Of a stretch of 64,000 nt of DNA, positions 33,294 through 41,194 are shown piece by piece. The notes beneath the pieces are model-generated. The model ran no database searches, was not told where the DNA came from, and saw only the letters and a program-made list of their open reading frames with translations. This DNA is from Bacillota bacterium. Its GTDB lineage: Bacteria > Bacillota > Bacilli > Paenibacillales > NBRC-103111. The translations under genes were made by a program, and so were the position numbers. Location: NCBI GenBank assembly GCA_023388055.1, contig JAEWGW010000025.1, positions 124,001 to 188,000 of the forward strand. The letters run 5' to 3'. Within the stretch, counting starts at the first letter, position 1. Every line of letters begins with the position of its first letter.

Positions 33294-34511
33294 TCAACGG
33301 GAGCGGCGCCGTACGAAACGGACGGCCAGCAGATACACAAGCAGCGCACCTGCAATGGCGTACCCGGTTTGCCAGATCAACCCGGGCCAGGGGGCGGGCT
33401 CCAGCCAGCGGACGCTACCGGGCGCCGCAAGCCGGGCCAGGGCGGGAGCCGGCTCCGGCTTAAGCCAGCTCCACAGCAGCAGAACGGCGGCGAAGGAGAG
33501 GAGACCGTGGGCCAGCCGTGCCAGGAGAAAGGGGCCGTAGCGGAGATTGGTCTTGTGCAGCAGGCTGATAATCTGGGCATGCACCGACAAGCCGGCCCAG
33601 GCCAGGACAAAGGCGCCGCAGGCTGCCTTGTATACCAGCGGGATGGATGCGGAGGCGCCGCCTGCCGCTTTGGCCCCCAGGGTAACCTCGAAGCTCCCGT
33701 CCACCAGCGATTGGGACAGCTCCCGGGGAACACCCGCCAGCCCCAGCAGGCTGCCGAAGGTATCCTGGATAAACCGGAGCACCTGCGCGATGGTCAGCAC
33801 CTCCAGAATGGTGGAAGCGAACACCACCAAACCTCCAATAACGAAGATCAGCTGGATGGCGGCGCGAATCGCCTCTTGGAGCATAATCCCGAAGGGCCGC
33901 CCGTCCATTAACCGCGCCTCGTGCATAGCCCGGAAGGAGCGGGTTAGGATCCTCCCTCTCCCTTGGACCGGTGCAGGCGGAGACATCCGTCCTCCGCTGT
34001 GGAACCGCATCAGGAGCCCCAGGAGAATGGCCGTGCCGTAATGGGCGGTCCCCAGCACCAGCGCCAGGCGGGCATCATGGAAAAAACCTATGGACACAGC
34101 GCCGATGAGGAAAATAGGGTCGGAGGTGGTGGCGAAGGATACCAGCCGTTCGCCCTCCTCCCGATTGATCAGCTTATCCTCCCACAGCTTGGCCGTCAGC
34201 TTGGCTGTCATGGGGTAGCCGGAGGCAAAGCCCATGGTCATGACAAAACCGCCGATGCCGGGAACCCGGAATAACGGACGCATCAGCGGGTCCAGCAGCG
34301 AACCGAAAAAATGAACGATGCCGAAGCCCAGCATCAGCTCCGCCAGAACCAGAAACGGGAAAAGGGAAGGGAACAGCACATCCCACCAGATCAGAATGCC
34401 CCGCATGGAGGCGCTGATCACCTCATTGGGGTAAGCCAGCAGCATGGCCAGAAACGGAATAATAAACAGAGCGGCTGCAACCAGGGGATTCCAGGGAACG
34501 AAACGGCGCAT
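33294..34511 (-). CDS. ylbJ: Sporulation integral membrane protein YlbJ
   Basis: Polytopic membrane protein of the YlbJ family (nucleoside-recognition/Gate domain), made under sigma-E in the mother cell of Bacillus and needed for proper coat/cortex formation. About eight transmembrane helices are visible; MGFASGYPMTAKLTAKLWED (residues 92-111) and FATTSDPIFLIGAVSIGFF are diagnostic. The 405-residue length is normal. It sits alone between glgP and a divergent DUF2225 gene. Confidence 0.9.
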   Translation of the reverse strand: MRRFVPWNPLVAAALFIIPFLAMLLAYPNEVISASMRGILIWWDVLFPSLFPFLVLAELMLGFGIVHFFGSLLDPLMRPLFRVPGIGGFVMTMGFASGYPMTAKLTAKLWEDKLINREEGERLVSFATTSDPIFLIGAVSIGFFHDARLALVLGTAHYGTAILLGLLMRFHSGGRMSPPAPVQGRGRILTRSFRAMHEARLMDGRPFGIMLQEAIRAAIQLIFVIGGLVVFASTILEVLTIAQVLRFIQDTFGSLLGLAGVPRELSQSLVDGSFEVTLGAKAAGGASASIPLVYKAACGAFVLAWAGLSVHAQIISLLHKTNLRYGPFLLARLAHGLLSFAAVLLLWSWLKPEPAPALARLAAPGSVRWLEPAPWPGLIWQTGYAIAGALLVYLLAVRFVRRRSR

Positions 34512-34668
34512 ACAAAGCCTCCAAGCATGTACAGGATACTTTATGTTTATGAAAGATCAACAAAAGACATGTCCGAAGGCAGAGGTGATTTGGGCAGGAG
34601 TATGGTACAATAATTCAAAAGTAGTTCAAGAATGCTGCAAATTTGTCAGCAAGGGGGAACGTAACGGA

Positions 34669-35373
34669 ATGGAAGGTGTAAGTCCTCTTTTTCAAATCAA
34701 GGTATCCTGCATCTGCTGCGGGCATGTGTTCATGACCTCCAGAGTCCGGCCAAGCTTCAAGAAATCGGCGGGTACGGAAACGGATTTTAACATTCTGTAT
34801 AAAGTCACCAATCCTGAGTATTATGTAGTCCGGGTATGTCCCCAATGCGGCTTCGCCACCACCGAAAGCTTCAGCGACAAGCTGACTCCGGCACAGCGGG
34901 AGGAGTTCGAAAACCGGGTGCGGATCAACTGGGTTGAAAGGGATTACGGCGGGGAACGGACATGGGAGGATGCGCTGCAGTCTTACAAGCTGGCTCTTTT
35001 GTGCGCACAAATTAAGGAAGAGAAGGTCAGGCTCATATCGGGCCTTTTGCACCATATTGCATGGCTCTACCGGGAAAAGAAGGATGTGGAGCAGGAACGG
35101 CGGTTCCTCCAATTTGCGCTGGATTCATACATACAGGTTTACGAAACGGAAAAGGAAATCAACAACGCCCGGCTCATGTACCTGATCGGGGAGCTGAACC
35201 GGCGGCTGAACAATTACCACGAGGCAGTAAGATGGTTCTCCAGGGTTATCAACGACAAGAGCATCATGGACTCGGCCATGATCCGTGCCAGCCGGGAGCA
35301 ATGGGTGGTCACCCGCGAGGATATGCTGAACGCACGCATGGAGCTGCCGGAGGAAATGCAGAACGGCAAGTGA
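34669..35373 (+). CDS. DUF2225 zinc-ribbon protein
   Basis: Cytoplasmic 234-residue protein of the DUF2225 family. An N-terminal zinc ribbon is formed by CICCG (residues 14-18) and CPQCG (about 54-58). The remainder is helical and TPR-like (YKLALLCAQIKEEKVRLISG, RRLNNYHEAVRWFSRVI). The function is unknown. ATG 34669 follows aaggggg; the frame further upstream overlaps the ylbJ promoter region and has no ribosome site. Confidence 0.85.
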   Translation: MEGVSPLFQIKVSCICCGHVFMTSRVRPSFKKSAGTETDFNILYKVTNPEYYVVRVCPQCGFATTESFSDKLTPAQREEFENRVRINWVERDYGGERTWEDALQSYKLALLCAQIKEEKVRLISGLLHHIAWLYREKKDVEQERRFLQFALDSYIQVYETEKEINNARLMYLIGELNRRLNNYHEAVRWFSRVINDKSIMDSAMIRASREQWVVTREDMLNARMELPEEMQNGK

Positions 35374-35401
35374 TACAGCTTGCGTCCCATACCGAAAAAA
35401 C

Positions 35402-35449
35402 AAACAGCCTGACGCATCCCTCGCAAAAAGGGGCGGCAGGCTGTTTTTG
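35402..35449. terminator. Bidirectional terminator between DUF2225 and the ldh operon
   Basis: Arms aaacagcctg / caggctgttt, with A-rich DNA before and TTTTTG after, serve both the plus-strand DUF2225 gene and the minus-strand operon ending at 35461. Confidence 0.85.
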
Positions 35450-35460
35450 TTTGAGCGGCT

Positions 35461-35691
35461 TTACCGGAGCTTCCGGTCAGCCAGTAAATAATCGCGGTCC
35501 GTATCCACAACAGTGAACGAGCCGTGGCAGCAGGGGAAAACCAGCAGCCGTTTGCGGCCCTCATGGATCGGCAGCAGATCCTTGACCTTCAGGGGAAGAA
35601 TGACCCGCTCCGCGCTGCAGAAGGGGCAACTGTCCACATAGACATCCTGGCGGAGGGTTTCGTAGGGCCATGTATGGGAAAAAGGAATCAT
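35461..35691 (-). CDS. Small cysteine-containing protein, function unknown
   Basis: A 76-residue protein with CPFC (residues 22-25) and a later CCHG pair (53-56), arranged like a zinc ribbon. I do not recognise the family. Its start overlaps the yycC stop as ATGA, so it is translated from the ldh-yycC message, which is the main support that it is real. Confidence 0.6.
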   Translation of the reverse strand: MIPFSHTWPYETLRQDVYVDSCPFCSAERVILPLKVKDLLPIHEGRKRLLVFPCCHGSFTVVDTDRDYLLADRKLR

Positions 35692-35879
35692 TGCGGAGGC
35701 ACTTCCGGTTCCGGAGCCGCGGAGGCGGTGCCGTCCGCCTCCTGGTCCTGTTGTTTGGCCAGCTCGGCCAGCTTCTGCAATAGAATATGCTGGGGCATAT
35801 GCATCAGATGCTCCAGCGGCACCTTCAGCATTTGGGACAGCTTAACGGCGGTTTCAGGCGAGATTTGCAAGGGTTTCAC
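35688..35879 (-). CDS. yycC: YycC-family protein
   Basis: A 63-residue protein whose first 45 residues match YycC of Bacillus (MKPLQISPETAVKLSQMLKV, HLMHMPQHILLQKLAEL), followed by an Ala/Glu/Pro tail. The role is unknown. Both ends overlap neighbours by ATGA (ldh upstream, the 76-residue gene downstream), so the three are translationally coupled. Confidence 0.8.
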   Translation of the reverse strand: MKPLQISPETAVKLSQMLKVPLEHLMHMPQHILLQKLAELAKQQDQEADGTASAAPEPEVPPQ

Positions 35880-36826
35880 GGAGCATCCGCATCCTTCCCC
35901 ACGGAGATTTCATCAATATGGCTTTTCAGCGTGCGTGCAGATTTCCGGAGGAGCTCCTGCTCCTCCGCACTCAGCTCCAGGTCAAGAATCTCCCGGACGC
36001 CGCTGTGGTCTACAATACAAGGCACACCCAGGTAAACCTCTTCCAGATCATAATGCCCGGAGATCAGGGTGGACACCGTCAATACGGACTGCTCGTTGCG
36101 GAGAATCGCTGCGCAAATCCGGTCCAATGCCAAGGCGATGGCGTAGAAGGTGGCGCCTTTGGCGCTGATGATCTCGTAAGCCGCGTCCCGGGTATTCTGG
36201 AAGATCTCCTCTTGCTTGGCTCGGGGAATATCCACCTGGAGGCCGGCTACATTGGCCCGGCTCCACACCGGAAGCTCTGAGTCTCCATGCTCCCCGATAA
36301 TATGGGCGTGTACGCTGCGGGGGTCGATGTTCAGCTCCTCGGCAATCAGATACCGGAAGCGGGCGCTGTCCAAGAGCGTTCCTGAGCCGATTACCCGGTT
36401 AGCCGGCCAGCCGGATTTTTTCCACGAGAAATAAGAAAGGACATCCACCGGATTGGTGGCGATCAGGAGAATCCCGTTTGTATTGAATTTGGTGACATTC
36501 TCAATGATGCTTTCGAAAATCTGCACGTTGCGCTTCAGAAGATCCTGGCGGGTTTCACCTGGTTTCTGGGCGGCTCCGGCTGTGACGACGATGATGTCGG
36601 CATCCTTGCAATCCTCATAATCTCCCGCCCATACCCGCACATTGCCCACAAAGGGAAGGCCGTGGTTCATGTCCAAGGCGTCGCCGCGGGCTTTGTCCTT
36701 GTTCACATCGATCAGCACCAGCTCGGACATCCGCTTGTGCAACAGCAGGGTGTACGCAGTTGTGGAGCCTACGGCGCCAGTGCCGATAACGGCAATGCGC
36801 GTCGCTTTTGCGCTTTTATCCGGCAT
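35876..36826 (-). CDS. ldh: L-lactate dehydrogenase
   Basis: Reduces pyruvate to L-lactate with NADH. The Rossmann motif GTGAVGS (residues 13-19), the NAD-selective Asp in VLIDVNKDKA, the substrate loop AAQKPGETRQ (Gln at the specificity position, as in lactate rather than malate dehydrogenases) and catalytic His in IGEHGDSELPVWS are all present. Two starts are possible; the ATG at 36826 has GGTGAG in register with the anti-Shine-Dalgarno, the ATG at 36838 has little. A TGTGTC/GACACA dyad at 36859-36879 lies just upstream and could be a leader hairpin or a redox-regulator site. It heads the ldh-yycC-orphan operon. Confidence 0.93.
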   Translation of the reverse strand: MPDKSAKATRIAVIGTGAVGSTTAYTLLLHKRMSELVLIDVNKDKARGDALDMNHGLPFVGNVRVWAGDYEDCKDADIIVVTAGAAQKPGETRQDLLKRNVQIFESIIENVTKFNTNGILLIATNPVDVLSYFSWKKSGWPANRVIGSGTLLDSARFRYLIAEELNIDPRSVHAHIIGEHGDSELPVWSRANVAGLQVDIPRAKQEEIFQNTRDAAYEIISAKGATFYAIALALDRICAAILRNEQSVLTVSTLISGHYDLEEVYLGVPCIVDHSGVREILDLELSAEEQELLRKSARTLKSHIDEISVGKDADAP

Positions 36827-37135
36827 CTCTCTCACCATCCCATTCGGAGGAATTAAACTGTGTCGGTTCAGCAGACACAAAGAGTTGTTTTCATTTAAGC
36901 ATAAGAGGTGACAAAGCCGCAAGCTTTTCCATCATTCCCCGGCATCCGCGTGAAATTGCCCTCTTACCATTACCATACCCGAATCCGCCGGTTTCAACCG
37001 GACTGGAAGGCTGCCGGAAAGCTTGGGTATAACCCATTTTTACCCTGGATCCTCTTCGCAATGGAAGCGGGAATGTGGTTTAATGAAGGTATTGCAGTTT
37101 TACCCTATTTTAACCGAAGGAAAGGTGTACATACG

Positions 37136-38938
37136 ATGAAAATGCCATTGCCGCAAGTCTGGAATATGGACCGCATTTTTGAAGGAGGCAGCGCCTCCTC
37201 CGAGTTCGGCGCATTCGTGGAGGAAACCGACGAACTGGTGGCCGAGCTGGCCCGCAAGCTGAAGGGCGGAGAGCCGCCTGCCAGCAAGGAGGGTGCATGG
37301 GGGCTGATGGAAGCCGTTTCGCTGATGCAAACCATCCTGTTCCGCGTCCGGGAATCGGAATCCTTCGTAGGCTGTTTGGCTGCGGCCAACACCTCGGACA
37401 AAAAAGCGCTGCAGCTGGACGGCCGGATCAAAACCCAACTGGCCGCCTATCAATCGGCGCTGACCCAGCTGGACCGGATTCTGAAGGGCATCGAGGATGA
37501 TGTATGGGCCGAGCTGAAGGGAATTCCGGAATGGGATCACATCGCCTTCAATCTGGATGAGCGCAGAACTGCCGCGCGGGAGAAGCTTCCGCCGGAGCAG
37601 GAGGCCTTGGCTGCTGATTTGGCCGTGGACGGTTATCATGGCTGGAGCAGTATGTATGATACCGTAGTCAGCCACTTCTCCATCCAGCATCAGGAGGATG
37701 GCAAGGAGCAGAAGCTGTCCGCCGGACAAGCCTTTAACAAGCTGCATACCGGTGACCGCAAGGTTCGGGCGGAGCTGTTCCGCAAGTGGGAGGAAGCATG
37801 GGGAGAGAAGGCGGATTTTTGCGCCGACGCCCTGAACCGTCTCGGCGGCTTCCGGCTGCAGCTGTACCGCCACCGCGGTTGGGATTCTATTCTGAAGGAG
37901 CCCCTGTCCGTGTGCCGGATGAAGCCGGAAACCCTGGATGCCATGTGGGGTGCCGTTTCCCGCAGCAAGGAGCCGGTGAAGCGTTATCTGGAACGCAAAG
38001 CACAGATTCTGGGACTGGACCGGCTGGCCTGGCATGATGTGCCTGCCCCTTTGGGCGAAACCGCCAAGCATATTTCCTATGATGAAGGCGCCCAACTGAT
38101 TGTAGAGCAATTCGGACGCTTCAGCCCGAAGATGGCCGATTTTGCCCGGACCGCGCTGGAGGAAAGCTGGATTGAGGGAGAGGACCGTCCAGGCAAACGC
38201 CCGGGAGGCTTCTGCACGTCTTTCCCGTTGAAGCAGGAAACCCGGATTTTCATGACCTACAGCGGCACGATGGACAATGTTTCTACCCTTGCCCATGAGC
38301 TGGGCCATGCGTACCACCAGCATGTGATGAACGATATGCCTGCGCTGGCCCAGGAATATGCCATGAACGTGGCCGAAACCGCCTCGACCTTTGCCGAGAT
38401 GATCGTCAGCGATGCGGCGCTGAAGCTGGCGGAGGACAAGGAAGAGAAAATCGCCCTGCTGGAGCAAAAAATCCAGAACACGGTGGCGTTTATGATGAAT
38501 ATTCATGCCCGGTTTATTTTTGAAACGCGCTTTTATGAGGAGCGGAAGAAGGGCCTTGTATCCGTGGAGCGCTTAAACGAGCTGATGCTGGAGGCGCAGA
38601 AGGAAGCTTATTGCGGAATGCTGTCGGAATACCACCCGCATTTTTGGGCATCGAAGCTTCACTTCTATATTACGGATGTTCCCTTCTACAATTTCCCGTA
38701 CACCTTCGGCTTCCTCTTCAGCTCCGGCATCTATGCCCATGCACAGGCAGAGGGTGAGGAATTCGCGGAGCGTTATGTGGACCTCCTGCGGGATACCGGC
38801 AGCATGAGCGTGGAGAATCTGGCGGCCAAACATCTGAATGTGGACCTGAGCAAGCCGGATTTCTGGATGCAGGCTATTGAGCTGTCCTTGAAGGACATCG
38901 AGGAGTTCCTGGAACTGACAGATCCTGCGCAAGCTTAA
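37136..38938 (+). CDS. M3-family oligoendopeptidase (PepF type)
   Basis: Cytoplasmic zinc metallopeptidase degrading short peptides. The zinc motif is HELGHAYHQH (His387, Glu388, His391), followed by the third ligand in NVAETASTFAEM. The N-terminal helical lobe (residues 1-200) is typical, and 600 residues is the normal length. ATG 37136 has ggaaaggtg upstream; the frame to 36908 runs through the ldh promoter region and lacks a ribosome site. It is monocistronic and divergent from ldh. Confidence 0.92.
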   Translation: MKMPLPQVWNMDRIFEGGSASSEFGAFVEETDELVAELARKLKGGEPPASKEGAWGLMEAVSLMQTILFRVRESESFVGCLAAANTSDKKALQLDGRIKTQLAAYQSALTQLDRILKGIEDDVWAELKGIPEWDHIAFNLDERRTAAREKLPPEQEALAADLAVDGYHGWSSMYDTVVSHFSIQHQEDGKEQKLSAGQAFNKLHTGDRKVRAELFRKWEEAWGEKADFCADALNRLGGFRLQLYRHRGWDSILKEPLSVCRMKPETLDAMWGAVSRSKEPVKRYLERKAQILGLDRLAWHDVPAPLGETAKHISYDEGAQLIVEQFGRFSPKMADFARTALEESWIEGEDRPGKRPGGFCTSFPLKQETRIFMTYSGTMDNVSTLAHELGHAYHQHVMNDMPALAQEYAMNVAETASTFAEMIVSDAALKLAEDKEEKIALLEQKIQNTVAFMMNIHARFIFETRFYEERKKGLVSVERLNELMLEAQKEAYCGMLSEYHPHFWASKLHFYITDVPFYNFPYTFGFLFSSGIYAHAQAEGEEFAERYVDLLRDTGSMSVENLAAKHLNVDLSKPDFWMQAIELSLKDIEEFLELTDPAQA

Positions 38939-39060
38939 AGTCGAACTAGTTCTTTCCGTTAGTTCTTTCCACACTTCCGCACCTGTTGAATATGGGCTAA
39001 CCTTGTAGTATCAAGGATTTTCATGTTTGGCGGAATTTAGGGATAGCGGGGTGAAAAGGG

Positions 39061-39285
39061 ATGACACTTGCGAACTGCAAGCATTGCGGAATATTGTTCT
39101 TAAGAGGGAAAAGCGACTATTGCAGCGAGTGCCAAACTTCTCATGACCGGATGTACATGAAGCTGCGGGACTACGTAAGGAGCCATCCGCAGAGCACCGT
39201 TATGGATGCGCACGCCAAGACGGGGATTCCCGTCGCTAAGCTGCTGGAACTGGGCAGCGAGGAATTTACACCGTTCTCCAGATAA
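39061..39285 (+). CDS. YvyF-like zinc-ribbon protein (flagellar operon type)
   Basis: A 74-residue protein with CKHCG (residues 6-10) and CSEC (21-24), followed by a helix-turn-helix-like segment (VMDAHAKTGIPVAKLLELG). This matches the small family represented by YvyF, found in flagellar/flgM operons of Bacillus. No flagellar genes are near, so a stand-alone role is possible. The ribosome site ggggtgaaaaggg is strong. Confidence 0.65.
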   Translation: MTLANCKHCGILFLRGKSDYCSECQTSHDRMYMKLRDYVRSHPQSTVMDAHAKTGIPVAKLLELGSEEFTPFSR

Positions 39286-39363
39286 GGCGTTACCTGTCAC
39301 CCGTTGGAGTCACTTCAGATGGAACCGATAGCATGAGGCGAAAGACCCTTATTTTTGAAGAAG

Positions 39364-39412
39364 AAGACCGTCCCGACAGCCTGAAGCGGCTGCTTGGGAC
39401 GGTCTTTTTGTT
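39364..39412. terminator. Terminator between the YvyF-like gene and UAAP2
   Basis: Arms aagaccgtccc / gggacggtctt with an inner cagcc/ggctg pair, followed by TTTTTG on the plus strand. On the minus strand a shorter T-rich stretch (tcttcttc) follows, so it may also serve the convergent UAAP2 gene. Confidence 0.85.
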
Positions 39413-39420
39413 GTGCGGCG

Positions 39421-40077
39421 TTATTCGTTCCAGATAAGCACCCGGACAGGTGTGGGATTATAGGCATTGCAGGGGTTGTTCAGCTGCGGGCAATTGCTGA
39501 TGAGCACCATGGACCGGCAGGCAGATTCCATTTCCACATAACATCCCGGACCGGATACCCCGTCCTCGAAGGTTAACCCGCCTTCGGGAGTAACCGGCAC
39601 ATTCATGAAGAAATTAATGTTAGGGGACAGATCCCGTTTGCCGTACCGATGGCCTTCAGGATGATTGGACAGCTCCAGCATGAACGTATCGCGGCAGTTG
39701 TGCATGCTCCGCTTCTCATGGGCATATCGGACGGTGTTGCTCTGGGAGGAGCAGGCGCCGCCCAGCGTATCATGCCGCCCGCAGGTGTCGGCCACGATCC
39801 TGCCCAGCTCCTTGCCGGATTCCGCTAACAAACGGGAGCCGGTGGTCAAATATATATTCTCCTGGGCGGTAATGGTCCGGATGGCGCTGTAATGATCCTC
39901 GGGATGATCCGCATCATAAAGCAGCGTATCCGCGGCTTGATTTCCCTCCAGATCCACAATCCGCAGCACCTGGCCTGGCTTGAGCTCATGCATCCAGCCT
40001 TGGCCGGCGGGGATGATTCTGTCATAAACGGCTGCCTCGGCAAGGCGAGGACTTTCTACCCGGTAGAATGCTTGCAT
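39421..40077 (-). CDS. Urea carboxylase-associated protein 2 (DUF1989; carboxyguanidine deiminase subunit family)
   Basis: DUF1989 protein of the smaller UAAP type: RIVDLEGNQAADTLLYDADH (about 42-61), ENIYLTTGS, VADTCGRHDTLGGACSSQSN and FMNVPVTPEGGLTFEDG. Members paired with UAAP1 have been shown to act as carboxyguanidine deiminase (CgdAB), turning carboxyguanidine into allophanate and ammonia in guanidine breakdown. The ATG follows aaggagg at ten bases. It is second in a two-gene operon with UAAP1, divergent from allophanate hydrolase, the next enzyme in that pathway. Assignment to deiminase activity is by family and context. Confidence 0.88.
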   Translation of the reverse strand: MQAFYRVESPRLAEAAVYDRIIPAGQGWMHELKPGQVLRIVDLEGNQAADTLLYDADHPEDHYSAIRTITAQENIYLTTGSRLLAESGKELGRIVADTCGRHDTLGGACSSQSNTVRYAHEKRSMHNCRDTFMLELSNHPEGHRYGKRDLSPNINFFMNVPVTPEGGLTFEDGVSGPGCYVEMESACRSMVLISNCPQLNNPCNAYNPTPVRVLIWNE

Positions 40078-40123
40078 GTTTCAAAAGCCTCCTTTTTATT
40101 GTGAGGACTGCGGCGGACAGATT

Positions 40124-40840
40124 CTAGTTTTGCAGGGCGTAATACGCCCATGTATTATCGAAGGCCCGGCGGTTTTCGGGACGGGAATTGACGCAATAAT
40201 CCTGGGAATCCACTAGAAGGGCAGGCAGAAGCTCAACCTTGACCGGTACGGAAGGATATGCGGTGCGGGGGTCCAATGGATGGGGCGTGTTGGACAGCAC
40301 CACCAGCAGATCCATCTCGGTACGCAGGGTAATCATCTGCCCCGCCTTACTGTGGCTGGTGTCGAACTTCAAATTTCCCTCCAAGTCGCAGGCCACCTTG
40401 GAGAAGAGGTTAATTACCGGTGAGAGGTCCCGCCCGGTCAGGCCGTTGCGCGTAAGCTCCACAGCCAGATTTTCCTGTCCGCTTCTCAGCCAGCCGTTGC
40501 GGACCTCCTGATACAGGCTTTGCCCGTATTTGGCGTCCGTAGCTTCCCGGGTGGAGTAACCGCCCAGGGGATCATGCCAGCCGAGATCGTCCTGGACGAT
40601 GCTGGCGATAGCCCGTCCGTTGTCGCTCATTAACACATTGCCGCGGGTCAGATGGGCCGTATGCTGGGCCTTCAGGGTGTCCGGCATATTGTATCGTTCA
40701 GTCAGGTCGCGTGCATGAAACAGCAGCATGGACACATTCGCCCCATCCTCCATTGCCGAAAACCGGATCAGCTTCCCCCGTCCGATGATACCGGACCATT
40801 TGCCTCCCGGCGGCAGAATTTCCTTCCAGATTACACTCAT
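40124..40840 (-). CDS. Urea carboxylase-associated protein 1 (DUF1989; carboxyguanidine deiminase subunit family)
   Basis: The larger DUF1989 partner (238 residues): GGKWSGIIGRGKLIRFSAME, RYNMPDTLKAQHTAHLTRGN, DDLGWHDPLGGYS and GRDLSPVINLFSKV are typical of UAAP1. It probably forms a heteromer with UAAP2. ATG 40840 (MSVIWKE) has gaaggag eight bases upstream; the longer frame to 40864 does not. The last 25 residues (LVDSQDYCVNSRPENRRAFD) are usual for the family. A dyad (40897-40912) lies about 60 bases before the start. Confidence 0.88.
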   Translation of the reverse strand: MSVIWKEILPPGGKWSGIIGRGKLIRFSAMEDGANVSMLLFHARDLTERYNMPDTLKAQHTAHLTRGNVLMSDNGRAIASIVQDDLGWHDPLGGYSTREATDAKYGQSLYQEVRNGWLRSGQENLAVELTRNGLTGRDLSPVINLFSKVACDLEGNLKFDTSHSKAGQMITLRTEMDLLVVLSNTPHPLDPRTAYPSVPVKVELLPALLVDSQDYCVNSRPENRRAFDNTWAYYALQN

Positions 40841-40896
40841 GCTCTTCACTCCTTCGTCTGGCATCCTTCGGGTACGGATGCAGGGTTTTCATTTAT

Positions 40897-40912
40897 TATG
40901 TTAGATAACATA
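40897..40912. promoter_or_regulatory. Dyad operator near UAAP1 (site 1)
   Basis: TATGTTA-ga-TAACATA is a 7-bp-arm dyad containing TTAGATAACATA. The reverse complement of that 12-mer recurs at 41136-41147 near the allophanate hydrolase start, so the two divergent units seem to share a regulator, possibly the PucR protein encoded here. Confidence 0.5.
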
Positions 40913-41038
40913 ACAAGGGTTAAACGAGAGTGTCAACCGGCAAAAAATGAATTTGGGACCGTATCACAAATCGATAGGCCGTCTAAGGGGCTGTTTTGTA
41001 AGGAGTTTATAAAAAATAAAATGTTTATTTGTGGATTA

Positions 41039-41067
41039 TTGACAGGCTTCGACAGGAGGATGATAAT
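41039..41067 (+). promoter_or_regulatory. Sigma-A promoter of the allophanate hydrolase operon
   Basis: TTGACA (41039-41044) and GATAAT (41062-41067) are spaced by 17 bases. The predicted start near 41074 leaves a 120-base leader that contains operator-like site 2. Confidence 0.7.
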
Positions 41068-41135
41068 AGGGAACAAGATTACTGTGTCATATATCATAAC
41101 ACGAACGCAGCGAATTCTTTGATAATATGACCTCG

Positions 41136-41147
41136 TATGTTATCTAA
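41136..41147. promoter_or_regulatory. Operator-like site near allophanate hydrolase (site 2)
   Basis: TATGTTATCTAA is the exact reverse complement of the 12-mer in site 1 (40901-40912). It lies about 50 bases before the TTG start, as site 1 lies about 60 bases before the divergent UAAP1 start. Confidence 0.5.
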
Positions 41148-41194
41148 TTTATTTATTTTCTTGCCTGCATGAGGATGAGAGGAGGGGTTACCCT

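Noticed and set aside
36859..36879. TGTGTC/GACACA dyad as a Rex site before ldh
   Set aside because: It does not fit the TTGTGAA-type consensus well enough; noted only in the ldh entry.
37100..38506. 468-codon minus-strand frame inside the M3 peptidase gene
   Set aside because: Antisense shadow; the plus-strand gene has the zinc motif, ribosome site and normal length.
40865..41194. Guanidine riboswitch in the divergent nitrogen promoter
   Set aside because: Looked for ykkC-type and ACGR-loop hairpin signatures because of the gene content; none was found, only a promoter and the paired 12-mers.
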